15,226 nucleotides of DNA, from NCBI GenBank assembly GCA_034439955.1, contig JAWXBJ010000066.1, positions 1 to 15,226 of the forward strand. The letters run 5' to 3'. Below, in pieces: positions 1 to 8,549 of this stretch. Source of the stretch: UBA7672 sp034439955. Lineage in GTDB: Bacteria > Pseudomonadota > Alphaproteobacteria > Caulobacterales > Hyphomonadaceae. The notes under the pieces were generated by a model that did not search any database, was not told the DNA's origin, and saw nothing but the letters and a program-made list of their open reading frames with translations. Within the stretch, counting starts at the first letter, position 1. Each line of letters starts with the position of its first letter. The translations under genes and the position numbers were made by a program.

Positions 1-2
1 CG

Positions 3-1095
3 TTCGGCCACAGTCCCGATTTCGTCGTCGAGGCCATCAGCGAGCAGCTCCACAAGGGTTTTCCCATCGGCCCCCAGTCCGACATCGCCGGCGATGTCGC
101 GCGGCGCATCGCCGCCATGGTCGGTCTGGAGCGCGTCACCTTTTGCAACACCGGCTCGGAGGCGGTCATGGCCGCCATGCGCGTCGCGCGAGCGGTGACC
201 GGACGCGACCGGGTCGCGGTATTCGCGAACGACTATCACGGCCAGTTCGACGAGGTTCTGGTCAAGGGCGGCCGGCGCGGCTCGCCGCCTCGCGCCTTTC
301 CGATTTCCGCCGGGATCCCTGCGGAGTCGGTCAGCAACGTCGTCGTTCTCGGCTATGGCGAGGCCGACAGCCTGTCATGGATCCGCGAGAACGCGGACTC
401 GCTGGCGGCCGTCATCGTTGAGCCCGTGCAAAGCCGGCATCCCGAATTGCGGCCGGTCGCCTTCCTGAAAGAGCTGCGAGAGATCACCGCCGCGAATGGC
501 GTGGCGTATGTGTTCGACGAAGTCGTAACCGGCTTCCGGACCCATCCAGGCGGCGCGCAGGCGCTATTCGGGATCCGGGCCGATCTCGCCGCGTATGGCA
601 AAGTCATTGGCGGCGGCATGCCGATCGGCGTACTGGCTGGCAGGCCAGCCTTTATGGATGCGCTCGACGGCGGGCCATGGAATTACGGCGACGACAGCGT
701 TCCCGAAATTGCGCCGATCTTCTTCGCGGGCACCTTCGTCCGCCATCCGCTTGTGATTGCGGCGGCGCGGGCTGTGCTGACGCATCTGGAAAACGAAGGA
801 CCCGGCTTGCAGGAAAGCCTGGCGCGCCGGACGGCCGGTCTGGTTGACCGGATCAATGCAGACCTCGCCCGCCGCAGCCTCAGGTCCAGGGCGGAGACCT
901 TCTCGTCCTGGTTCATGCTCAATCTCGCCCCGGAAGATTCCCTGGCCAGCCTGTTCTACCCCTATGTCCGCCTGCTTGGCGTCAATATCCAGGAAGGCTT
1001 CCCCTGCTTCCTCACCACGGCCCATGACGCTGCCGATCTGGCGCGTATAGAGCGAGCGTTCAGCATTGCCCTCGACGCTCTGCAGGGCGCAGGCA
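3..1095 (+). other. Integrated class III aminotransferase (AMT) domain, N-terminus outside window
   Basis: This is a glutamate-1-semialdehyde aminotransferase-like fold embedded in the synthetase. Visible marks are CNTGSEAV (phosphate-binding region, about nt 144-167), the acidic VFDEV before the PLP lysine, and GKVIGGGMPIG with Lys at 600-602. The ornithine/GSA-type order of these motifs is intact, so the domain should be active. It is expected to turn a beta-keto thioester into a beta-amino thioester. The polyketide domains that would make that substrate are not in the window. Confidence 0.9.
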
Positions 1096-4000
1096 TTCTG
1101 ACAGGGCGAGACACTGTCCCACAACCCGTTGTAACCGCTGGCGCCGCCGCGTCCATCGAACCAGGGCAGCCCCAGCTAGCGCTGCCTGACTCCGTACCCC
1201 TGACCGAGACGCAGAAGGAGGTCTGGCTGTCGGCGCAATTGGGAGATGCGGCCTCCTGTGCGTTCAACGAGTCGTTTCGCGTCGATCTGGAAGGTCCGCT
1301 AGCAGTGGATCGCTTGCTCGCGGCGCTGAACGAAGTGATCGCCCGGCACGATTCCCTGCGGGGCTGTTTCGGTCTGACCGGTGAAACGATGACGGTCCTG
1401 CCTGAAGTCCGGCTTGATCCAGACCTTCGCGACCTCACGGCCGGCCCCGACCCGCGCGCAGAGCTGAATGCGCTGCTGGACAAGGATGCGCGGACGCCTT
1501 TCGATCTCGCCGCAGGTCCGCTCGTTCGCGCCTTCATCGCCAGGCTCTCGCCGACCACGCATGTACTGGTGTTCACGGCCCATCACATCGTCTTCGACGG
1601 CTGGTCGTCCAATGTGCTGCTGTCGGAACTCTCGGCCATTTACGCGGCGCGTCTCAAATGTCGGCCAACGGACCTGCCGGCAGCGCCGCAATACAGAACA
1701 TACGCGTTGGATCAGGCCGCGCGTCCGGCTCTGGCCGAGACCCGGGCGTTCTGGCTCGACCAGTTCAAGACTGTACCCGATCTTCCAGATATGCCGGCCG
1801 ATCGCGCCCGTCCGGAACGCAGGAGCTTTAGCGGTGCGACGCGTTCAGGGCAGATTGACGGCGACTTGCTGCGGAGGGTCAAGAAAGCGGGCGCGAAGCT
1901 GGGCTGCACCGCATTCGCGACCCTGTTCACCGCGTTCCAGGTGATGATCGGAAAACTGGCTCAGTCCAACGACGTGGTCGTCGCCGTGCCGACCGCCGGC
2001 CAAAGCCTGCTCGACGACCCGGCTCTGGTGGGACACTGCGTCAATCTTCTGCCGATCCGTGTGGCTTGCGACCCCGACGCGTCTCTGGCCGACCACTTGT
2101 CCAGGGTGAAGACGTCGCTGCTGCGGGCCTTCGACCACCAGGACTACACGTTCGGCACGCTCGTGCGGGAACTGCGCACGCCAAGAAGCGCCAACCGCCT
2201 GCCTCTCACCGAAATCCAGTTCAATCTCGAGACATTCGGCGCGTCGCTCGGCTTCGAGGGGCTCAGCGCCCGCGTTCAACCCAACCCGAAAGCGTTCGCC
2301 AATTTCGACATCTTCTTCAACGTGATCGAGTCTCCGGACGGTCTCCGGATCGATTGCGATTTCAACACGGACGTGTTCGACGCCGCGACGATCGATCGCT
2401 GGATGGGCCATTACCGGGTTCTGCTGGAGGCCATCGCGGCAGGCGCCACCCAGCCCATCCGGTCGGTCTCGATGATGACGACCGAGGAGCGCGTCTGGCT
2501 TACCAAAACGCTTAACGCGACCGACGCCGATCTCCCTGAGTGTCTTGTGTCCGATCTCTTTGCGGTGCGGTCCCGCCAAACGCCTGACGCAGTCGCCGTC
2601 CGGTCAGGCGACCGGGCATTGACCTATCAGGAACTGGAGGCGCGCGCCAACCGGCTGGCGCGCTATCTTGACCGGCATCTCATTACGCCTGGGCGCGTCG
2701 CGATCGCCCTCGATCGCTCGCTCGACATGGTGTCGGGATTGCTGGCGGTGATGAAGGCGGGGCATGCCTATGTGCCGCTGGACGTCGATCATCCGCTCGC
2801 CCGGTTGCGATTGATGATCGAAGAGGCCGATATCGCGGCCATGATCTGCGACAGTGACGCTATGGAAGCGTTGGCGCCGTCAGGCGTGGCCGTGATCCGG
2901 ATTGATCGGATGAGCGCCATGATCGACGCCGAGGACCCCTCCCCCCTGGCGGCGGGGCGAGGCGAGGGTGATGCCGCCGCCTATGTCATTTTCACCTCGG
3001 GCTCGACCGGCCGGCCCAAGGGCGTTGAGGTGTCGCATCGGGCGGTGGTCAACCTGCTGGTCTCCATGGCGAGGCGCCCGGGCTTCAAGGCCAGCGACCG
3101 CATCGTCGCTGTAACGACGCTCACCTTCGATATTGCCGGTCTGGAGCTGTTCCTGCCATTGACAACGGGCGGTGAGGTGGTGATTGCGTCGCGCGACGAT
3201 GTCCGCAGCGGGTTCGGGCTGGTCGAGCTGATTGCGCGGTCGAAACCCACCATGTTGCAGGCGACGCCATCCTTGTGGCGACTTCTGCTTGAGGCCGGAT
3301 TCAGGCCCGGCCCCGCCATCAGGATGCTGTGCGGCGGCGAGAAGCTGCCAATCGACCTCGCGGACGCCCTGCGCGCCGGCGGAGGTGAACTCTGGAATGT
3401 CTATGGCCCGACGGAAACGACGATCTGGTCGACGCTTGGACGGGTGGGCGAGGGCCGCGTCACTATTGGCGAGCCGATCGCCAACACGCAGGTCCACATC
3501 CTCGACCGGCACGATGAGCTTTGCGTTGTCGGCGCTCCCGGCCTGCTTCACATTGGCGGCGCGGGGCTGGCCGAGGGCTATTTCGGACAGCCCGATCTGA
3601 CGGCCGCCGCCTTCAGGATGGTCAACATCGACGGCCGGGCGCGCCACCGCCTCTACAATACGGGAGATCTGGCGCGTCGCCTGGCCGACGGGTCGATCGA
3701 GGTCCTGGGCCGCGCGGATCAGCAGATCAAGTTTCGTGGGTTTCGGATCGAGCTGGAAGAGGTCGAAGCGGTGATCCGGGCCGTTCCAGGCGTTGCCGCC
3801 GCCGCTGTCGCTCTGCGAACGGGACCGTCGGGCGATCCACGTCTGGTCGGTTACTACTCTGCTGCCGCCGACGCTGCACCGACGGTCGCCGAACTTGCGG
3901 CGGCCTCGGCTGCCCGGCTGCCAGATTACATGAGGCCGACCGCATGGCTGTCGCTCGCCAGCCTGCCGCTGACGGCGAACGGCAAGCTGGACCGCAAGGC

Positions 4001-4349
4001 GCTTCCCGACGTCGGGGCGAAGGCGATCGCGGCGCGCGACATCGTCGCTCCGCGCAGCGAAATGGAAACGAAGCTGGCGGCGATCTGGAGCGAGGTTCTC
4101 GGCCTTGCCGACATCGGCGTTACCGACAGTCTCTTCGCTCTTGGCGCCGATTCCCTGCACCTCTTCCGGATCGCCGCGCGAATGATCGACCGCGGCATTC
4201 CGCTGCAGGCCAGGCATCTGCTGCAACACCCGAGCATAGCTGACCTCGCGCCGATCGCCGAGGCGGCGGCACGATCGGATGTTGATCCCGCCGTCCCATC
4301 GCTTGTGGCGTTTCGGGGCGGCGGGCGGCGAAAGCTCGCGTCGACATGA
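3..4349 (+). CDS. Hybrid PKS-NRPS C-terminal part: AMT-C-A(Gly)-PCP (5' truncated)
   Basis: The reading frame is open from nt 3 with no start, so the true N-terminus lies upstream. The ATG at 117 is internal, because clear aminotransferase sequence precedes it (GHSPDFV..., nt 6 onward). Domains seen, in nt: class III PLP aminotransferase (3-1095) with VFDEVVTGFR and the PLP-lysine motif YGKVIGGG (Lys 600-602); C domain (about 1188-2505) with an intact HHIVFDG (1581-1601); A domain (about 2544-4010) with A3 YVIFTSGSTGRPKG from 2982, A5 NVYGPTETT (3396-3422) and A10 NGKLDRKALP (3978-4007, Lys 3984-3986); PCP (about 4050-4280) with GADSL (Ser 4152-4154). Known for the family: in iturin/mycosubtilin and microcystin enzymes such an AMT aminates a carrier-bound beta-ketoacyl chain, and the next C domain joins it to an amino acid. 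The specificity code reads DILQLGVIW, which I recall as glycine-type. The gene ends at PCP and overlaps the next gene, so the two products probably work in sequence. Confidence 0.93.
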   Translation, partial: FGHSPDFVVEAISEQLHKGFPIGPQSDIAGDVARRIAAMVGLERVTFCNTGSEAVMAAMRVARAVTGRDRVAVFANDYHGQFDEVLVKGGRRGSPPRAFPISAGIPAESVSNVVVLGYGEADSLSWIRENADSLAAVIVEPVQSRHPELRPVAFLKELREITAANGVAYVFDEVVTGFRTHPGGAQALFGIRADLAAYGKVIGGGMPIGVLAGRPAFMDALDGGPWNYGDDSVPEIAPIFFAGTFVRHPLVIAAARAVLTHLENEGPGLQESLARRTAGLVDRINADLARRSLRSRAETFSSWFMLNLAPEDSLASLFYPYVRLLGVNIQEGFPCFLTTAHDAADLARIERAFSIALDALQGAGILTGRDTVPQPVVTAGAAASIEPGQPQLALPDSVPLTETQKEVWLSAQLGDAASCAFNESFRVDLEGPLAVDRLLAALNEVIARHDSLRGCFGLTGETMTVLPEVRLDPDLRDLTAGPDPRAELNALLDKDARTPFDLAAGPLVRAFIARLSPTTHVLVFTAHHIVFDGWSSNVLLSELSAIYAARLKCRPTDLPAAPQYRTYALDQAARPALAETRAFWLDQFKTVPDLPDMPADRARPERRSFSGATRSGQIDGDLLRRVKKAGAKLGCTAFATLFTAFQVMIGKLAQSNDVVVAVPTAGQSLLDDPALVGHCVNLLPIRVACDPDASLADHLSRVKTSLLRAFDHQDYTFGTLVRELRTPRSANRLPLTEIQFNLETFGASLGFEGLSARVQPNPKAFANFDIFFNVIESPDGLRIDCDFNTDVFDAATIDRWMGHYRVLLEAIAAGATQPIRSVSMMTTEERVWLTKTLNATDADLPECLVSDLFAVRSRQTPDAVAVRSGDRALTYQELEARANRLARYLDRHLITPGRVAIALDRSLDMVSGLLAVMKAGHAYVPLDVDHPLARLRLMIEEADIAAMICDSDAMEALAPSGVAVIRIDRMSAMIDAEDPSPLAAGRGEGDAAAYVIFTSGSTGRPKGVEVSHRAVVNLLVSMARRPGFKASDRIVAVTTLTFDIAGLELFLPLTTGGEVVIASRDDVRSGFGLVELIARSKPTMLQATPSLWRLLLEAGFRPGPAIRMLCGGEKLPIDLADALRAGGGELWNVYGPTETTIWSTLGRVGEGRVTIGEPIANTQVHILDRHDELCVVGAPGLLHIGGAGLAEGYFGQPDLTAAAFRMVNIDGRARHRLYNTGDLARRLADGSIEVLGRADQQIKFRGFRIELEEVEAVIRAVPGVAAAAVALRTGPSGDPRLVGYYSAAADAAPTVAELAAASAARLPDYMRPTAWLSLASLPLTANGKLDRKALPDVGAKAIAARDIVAPRSEMETKLAAIWSEVLGLADIGVTDSLFALGADSLHLFRIAARMIDRGIPLQARHLLQHPSIADLAPIAEAAARSDVDPAVPSLVAFRGGGRRKLAST

Positions 4350-7300
4350 GCCGCCAAAGCGCCCCGGCGGACGCGCACTCGCCCATCGAAAACGAGTTCG
4401 AGGATTATGCGTGCTCGCTGGCGCAAACCCGTTTGTGGAATCTCGAGCGCCTCGATCCGGGCGGAGCCTCACGAAACATCGCCGCTCGCTGGCGTCTCGA
4501 AGGTCGATGCGATCCAGCCATCCTCCGGGCGGCGCTCACCGCCATTGCGGCGCGGCACGAAATCCTGCGCACCGTTTTCGTGGGTCGGGGAGATGGCGTC
4601 GAGCAGCGCGTGCTCGCCTCGGCGCCGCCTGCTTTCGCCGTCGTCGATCTGACGCATCTCACCCCCGACGATCGCGAGGCCCGCGCGATCGCGATCGGGG
4701 AATCCGAAGCCAGGAAAAGTTTCGATCTGACGTCTGCCCCGCCATGGACCGTCACGCTAATCGTTCTGGGCGCCGACAGGGCGATCCTGCTCATCACGCT
4801 CCACAGCATCATCTGCGACGGATGGTCGATCGGGCTTCTGGCCCGGGAGCTGGGCATGACGGCCGAGGCGCTCGCCGAGGGACGCCGCGCCGACCTGCCG
4901 GAGCTTCCGCTCCAGTATGTCGATTATTCGCTGTGGCAGCAGGATTATCTGGACAGTCCGGCTTTTGCCCAGCAGCGCGACTACTGGATGAAGGCGCTTG
5001 CTGAAGCGCCGATGCTCGACCTTCCGACGGATCATGTCCGCCCGGAACGCTCCGGCGGCAATGGCAGGATCGTGTCCAGATTGCTGCACGCAAGGCTGAT
5101 CGGCCAGGTCGAGGAGGAATGCCGGGGTGTCGGCGTCTCGCTTTTCACCGCCGCCGCCGCCGCCCTCACGCTCGTTCTTCGCGCGCGCGCTGACGCCGAC
5201 GAATTTGTCATTGGAACGCAGGTCGCGGGCCGCGATGTGGTCGATCTCGAAGATCTGGTGGGGCCGCTTTCCAACACCGTGATGCTGCGTCTGGAGGCAG
5301 GCGGCGATCCGACGCTCCGCGTGCTGTTGAAACGGATTGGGGAAACCGTTCGCGAGGCCCTGATTCACCAGGGCGCCCCGTTCGAATGCATCACCGAACA
5401 ATCCGGATGTTTTGCGCCGGGTCGGCGACCCTATGGCGTCAACCTGATCTTGCAGCGCTCCTTCATCCAGAACGCCCGGTACGGCGCCATGGAGCTGGCG
5501 GACCTGCCATCCCATGCGTCGGGCGCTCTCTACAATCTCAGCTTCTTCATGATCGGACGCCCCGAAGGCTGGCGAATTTCCTGCGAGTTCGACTCGGATC
5601 TATTTGATCATGCGAGCGTCGAGGAAATGCTGGAGGGCTGGCAGGCAGCTCTGAATGCGATCGCGACGACGCCGCAAACGCGCCTCCATGCCCTTGACCC
5701 CAGCTTGCGTCGTTCCGGATCCGCCCCGCGAGATTTCCCTTGCACGCCGCCACAGCGGCGGTGCTGGTTTCTGGATCAGCTCAATCCCGGAAGCGCTGCT
5801 CTCAACGTGCCCGTCATGTGGGAGGTGCGCGGCGCCGTCAGCGGCGAGCAGGTGGAAGCCGCGCTCCGGCTTGTCGTCGCGAGGCATGAGATACTGCGGA
5901 CCGCGATTGTGGAAACCGACAAAGGCCCGGCGCAGCGACCGCTTGGCGCCGTCGCGTTTCACCTTGCGCAGATTGACATCTCCTCGATCGCCGAGAGCGA
6001 CCGGGCAGGTGAAATCGACAGGCTGCGCCGGCTGGATGCGCAGAAGCCGTTCGATCTGACGGCGCCTCCCCTGATGCGCGCCAGCCTCGCGCGAAGTTCG
6101 CCTGTCGTTGCGCATCTTATCCTGACGGTTCATCAAGGCGTGTTCGACGGATGGTCCATCCGCGTTATCACCCAGGAACTCGGATTGTGCCTCCAGGCTT
6201 TGCTGGAGCAGCGACGGCCCGACATGCCCATGCTTGGCCTGCAATACGCGGACTATGCGCAGCAACAGTTGGGAAAGTCGCAAAGCGCGAGCTATGAGGA
6301 CGACAAGGCCTATTGGTTGCGGCAACTCGACCGCGCACCGTATTTCGAGGTGCCGCCAGACCGGCAAAGGGGAAAAACCCGCTCCACCCGCAGCGCGACG
6401 GACGCCCTTGCGATCTCGAAGAGTGCGGGCGAAGGTCTGGAAGACGCGGCAAAGGCTGTCGGCGTTTCGACATTCACCTATGGTTGCGCCTCTCTTGGCG
6501 CGACGCTCCACCTTCTGACCGGCGCGGAAGACATCGTCGTCGGCACGCAGGCGGCGGGGAGGCGTGAAGTCGATCATGAGCCCCTCATCGGCGTCTTCAT
6601 CAACAATCTCGTCCTGCGGCTGCGGCCGCGCGCCGAATGCTCGTTCAAATCGTATCTTGAAGGCGCGGATGGCGTCATTCGTGACGCGCTCGCGCACCAG
6701 GACATGCCGTTCGACAATCTGGTGGAGCTGCTCAATCCGCCGCGCGACGCTGCCCGGACGCCGCTGATCTCGGTGAATGTCGTCGTCCGGCGATCCTTTC
6801 TGGAAAGCGCGCGCTTCGGAGATATCGAACTGGCGCCCGCGCCCGCCGCCCCCACCGACGCGCTCTATGATCTCACCTTCGAGCTTGTCCGCCGGGGCGA
6901 CCAGTGGCGCGTCAGCGTCGAGTACAATTGCGACCTATACGACGCCGCGACTGCCAGGCGGATGCTTGTCCTGTGGCAAGCCGTCATAGAGGCGTCGATC
7001 GCCGATCCGTCCGCGCCGCTGTCGCGCCTCGCCCCAGCGCCGAAGCGCCTGCCGATCACACCCGAGGATCCGGTCGCGGCGCCGGCGAGGCGGATCGAAC
7101 AGGCCTTGTTGCTGTCTCCATCGGTTGCGGAGGCTGTGGTGACGACAATCGAGGACGCCGGCGGAAACGCCGCGTTCTACGCTTACGTGTCCCCGCGGCC
7201 TGACTTGCCGAGCGCACTCGAAGCCCTGCCGGGAGATTTGCTGGATGAGATCGCAGCGCGTCTGCCGCCTGATCTTCGCCCACTCGGCATCAGCGTTGTG

Positions 7301-8518
7301 ATGAGGCTTCCGCGCTTGCAGTCTGGCCTTGTTGATCCTGGCGCCCTGCCGTCGCCGCGCCCGCACGCCAGGCCTGTCGAGAGTGCGCATCCAGCCGCCG
7401 CCGAAATCGAGATGCGGGCCTCGGAAATCGAGACGGAGCTTCGCGCTATATGGATGCGCCGTCTGGCGATCGAGGCCGCCGATTCCTCCGCGAACTTTTT
7501 CGAGCTGGGCGGACATTCCCTCCTGGCGATGCGCATGCTGTCCGACGTCAGGGGGCGATTCGGGACGGCCCCGCCGGTCGCCGCCCTGTTTCGCGAGCCT
7601 ACCCTGAGAGGCTTCGCGCAGGAGATCGCAGCCCTGGTCTCAATCTCCCGACCCGCCAGTCCGCCCGGGGGCGCCGCAGCCGAAATTCTCTTCATTCAGC
7701 CGAGGGGAGACAGGACGCCGATCTTCGCGATCAACAATACGGTGATCTATTACAACCTCGCGCGCGCGATCGGGCAGGACCGTCCATTTATCGGCGTCCA
7801 GATGTTCGATCCCGAACGGCCTCGCCCGATGCAGCCGCAATCCCTGGAACAGATAGCCTCTGAATTTGTCGCCGCCATCCGCGAAATCCGGCCGAACGGC
7901 CCTTACATCCTCATGGGACTATGCGTGTCGGGGGCCATCGCTTACGAGGTCGGGCGCCAATTGCGAGCGGCCGGCGAGGCCGTGCCCCTCATTGTCCAGG
8001 CCGATGCGGGCCGTCCCAACCACCTTGCAGCGAGCCCCTTTCCTGCACGCGTGCTCCATGCCGTGTTCTACCGCGCGCGCGTGCTTGGGCGTCATGTCGC
8101 GAGACTGGCCAGCGGCCGGAGTTCGCTCGCCAATGTCATCGGGTCCTACGACGTCCTCAAGCGCATCGGGTTCACGCCGCTAGCGATCAGGATGGGGTGG
8201 GTGAAAGAACAGGATCTCGGCGAAGGCTGGCGCAATCTGTGGTTTCTGCCCTTCCTGCTTGAGGCCCGCGATCGCTACGCGCCCCAGGCCTTTGACGGCG
8301 ACATGGCTTTGTTGCTCAGCGATGAAGTCGATACTCGGTTCATCGACCCGGAGCTCGGCTGGCGCTCACATATCAAAGGGCGCCTGATCGCAACGCGCGC
8401 CCCGGGCTGGCACGCGGAGATGTTCAGCGGCGCCGGAGCCGGCGTGATCGCCGATGCCTTGAGCCCTCTCCTCCGCGCTATCGACGACGCGTCGGCGACC
8501 GCCCGGACCCCGCAGTGA
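4346..8518 (+). CDS. Terminal NRPS with atypical order: C*-C*-(A remnant)-PCP-TE
   Basis: The 1390-residue protein starts at an ATG overlapping the previous stop (ATGA). No strong Shine-Dalgarno is seen, so translational coupling is likely. Domains by residue: C1 about 20-455, C2 about 464-895, an A-domain C-terminal-like piece about 910-1002, PCP about 1020-1095 with GGHSL (Ser codon 7517-7519), TE about 1112-1390. C1 has HSIICDG (4802-4822) and C2 has HQGVFDG (6131-6151), so both lack the second, catalytic His of HHxxxDG while other C motifs (AQxRLW, RHEILRT, IGTQ) remain. No A core motifs (TSGSTG, YGPTE, TGD) occur anywhere in the protein, so it cannot activate its own amino acid. The TE has GLCVSG with Cys 1193 (7922-7924) where Ser is usual, and a late His (8411-8413). 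Inferred role: final chain handling and release or cyclisation of the product from gene 1. The PCP must be loaded in trans or by chain transfer. Length and intact frame argue against a pseudogene. Confidence 0.92.
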   Translation: MSRQSAPADAHSPIENEFEDYACSLAQTRLWNLERLDPGGASRNIAARWRLEGRCDPAILRAALTAIAARHEILRTVFVGRGDGVEQRVLASAPPAFAVVDLTHLTPDDREARAIAIGESEARKSFDLTSAPPWTVTLIVLGADRAILLITLHSIICDGWSIGLLARELGMTAEALAEGRRADLPELPLQYVDYSLWQQDYLDSPAFAQQRDYWMKALAEAPMLDLPTDHVRPERSGGNGRIVSRLLHARLIGQVEEECRGVGVSLFTAAAAALTLVLRARADADEFVIGTQVAGRDVVDLEDLVGPLSNTVMLRLEAGGDPTLRVLLKRIGETVREALIHQGAPFECITEQSGCFAPGRRPYGVNLILQRSFIQNARYGAMELADLPSHASGALYNLSFFMIGRPEGWRISCEFDSDLFDHASVEEMLEGWQAALNAIATTPQTRLHALDPSLRRSGSAPRDFPCTPPQRRCWFLDQLNPGSAALNVPVMWEVRGAVSGEQVEAALRLVVARHEILRTAIVETDKGPAQRPLGAVAFHLAQIDISSIAESDRAGEIDRLRRLDAQKPFDLTAPPLMRASLARSSPVVAHLILTVHQGVFDGWSIRVITQELGLCLQALLEQRRPDMPMLGLQYADYAQQQLGKSQSASYEDDKAYWLRQLDRAPYFEVPPDRQRGKTRSTRSATDALAISKSAGEGLEDAAKAVGVSTFTYGCASLGATLHLLTGAEDIVVGTQAAGRREVDHEPLIGVFINNLVLRLRPRAECSFKSYLEGADGVIRDALAHQDMPFDNLVELLNPPRDAARTPLISVNVVVRRSFLESARFGDIELAPAPAAPTDALYDLTFELVRRGDQWRVSVEYNCDLYDAATARRMLVLWQAVIEASIADPSAPLSRLAPAPKRLPITPEDPVAAPARRIEQALLLSPSVAEAVVTTIEDAGGNAAFYAYVSPRPDLPSALEALPGDLLDEIAARLPPDLRPLGISVVMRLPRLQSGLVDPGALPSPRPHARPVESAHPAAAEIEMRASEIETELRAIWMRRLAIEAADSSANFFELGGHSLLAMRMLSDVRGRFGTAPPVAALFREPTLRGFAQEIAALVSISRPASPPGGAAAEILFIQPRGDRTPIFAINNTVIYYNLARAIGQDRPFIGVQMFDPERPRPMQPQSLEQIASEFVAAIREIRPNGPYILMGLCVSGAIAYEVGRQLRAAGEAVPLIVQADAGRPNHLAASPFPARVLHAVFYRARVLGRHVARLASGRSSLANVIGSYDVLKRIGFTPLAIRMGWVKEQDLGEGWRNLWFLPFLLEARDRYAPQAFDGDMALLLSDEVDTRFIDPELGWRSHIKGRLIATRAPGWHAEMFSGAGAGVIADALSPLLRAIDDASATARTPQ
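4403..5700 (+). other. Condensation domain C1 with degenerate active site (HSIICDG)
   Basis: The fold markers of a C domain are present: SLAQTRLW near the start, RHEILRTVF, QYVDYSLWQ and FVIGTQVAGR. The active-site motif reads His-Ser-Ile-Ile-Cys-Asp-Gly, with Ser codon AGC at 4805-4807 in place of the catalytic His. From the family, loss of this His usually abolishes or strongly lowers peptide-bond formation. A structural, gating or non-standard role is therefore more likely than ordinary condensation. Confidence 0.85.
5735..7030 (+). other. Condensation domain C2 with degenerate active site (HQGVFDG)
   Basis: This is a second full-length C domain directly after the first, with no A or PCP between them. 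Marks include TPPQRRCWFLDQ, RHEILRTAI, QYADYAQQQ and VVGTQAAGR. The active-site motif is His-Gln-Gly-Val-Phe-Asp-Gly, with Gln codon CAA at 6134-6136 replacing the catalytic His. It lacks the DxxxxD motif of heterocyclisation domains and does not look like a standard epimerisation domain. Its partner substrate is unclear. Confidence 0.85.
7075..7351 (+). other. Remnant of an adenylation-domain C-terminal subdomain, no catalytic core
   Basis: About 90 residues resemble the small C-terminal lobe of an A domain: a helix like ARRIEQALLLSPSVAEAVV, a strand like AFYAYVSPRP, a helix ending IAARLPPDLRP, then an A10-like segment SGLVDPGALP (7322-7351). Where active A domains have the catalytic Lys of NGKxDR, this segment has Leu (7328-7330). 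No large N-terminal lobe precedes it; the C2 domain abuts it instead. It is best read as a fossil of a deleted A domain, perhaps kept as a structural linker between C2 and the PCP. Confidence 0.75.
7690..8515 (+). other. Type I thioesterase domain with Cys nucleophile (GLCVSG)
   Basis: This is an alpha/beta-hydrolase release domain at the extreme C-terminus. The nucleophile elbow reads LMGLCVSGAIAYE, with Cys at 7922-7924 instead of the common Ser of GxSxG. The PGWHAEM segment carries the likely catalytic His (8411-8413). A candidate acid lies in ADAGRPNH after the following strand. In known families, TE domains with Cys nucleophiles include those making strained rings, such as the beta-lactone of obafluorin and the beta-lactam of sulfazecin. 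Others with Cys make ordinary products, so the ring type here is unknown. Confidence 0.82.
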
Positions 8519-8521
8519 CAT

Positions 8522-8536
8522 GAGCGGAGACCGCTC
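8522..8536 (+). repeat. Short intercistronic hairpin between genes 2 and 3
   Basis: A perfect 6-bp GC-rich inverted repeat, GAGCGG-AGA-CCGCTC, starts four bases after the stop of the terminal NRPS and ends 13 bases before the next gene's Shine-Dalgarno. No T-run follows, so it is not a typical intrinsic terminator. It might affect mRNA stability or translation of the hydrolase gene, or be chance. Confidence 0.35.
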
Positions 8537-8549
8537 TCGCCCCGCCTTT

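Noticed and set aside
117..119. ATG 117 as the true start of gene 1
   Set aside because: Conserved aminotransferase sequence continues upstream in frame to the window edge, so this Met is internal.
2880..4472. Long minus-strand open frame of 530 codons
   Set aside because: It lies opposite the gene 1 A and PCP domains, whose motifs are unmistakable. Its translation is Arg/Gly-rich with no recognisable domain, typical of an antisense shadow in GC-rich DNA.
4346..8518. Gene 2 as a decaying pseudogene
   Set aside because: The frame is intact over 1390 codons, the PCP Ser and TE residues are preserved, and the gene is coupled to gene 1. Specialised function is more likely than decay.
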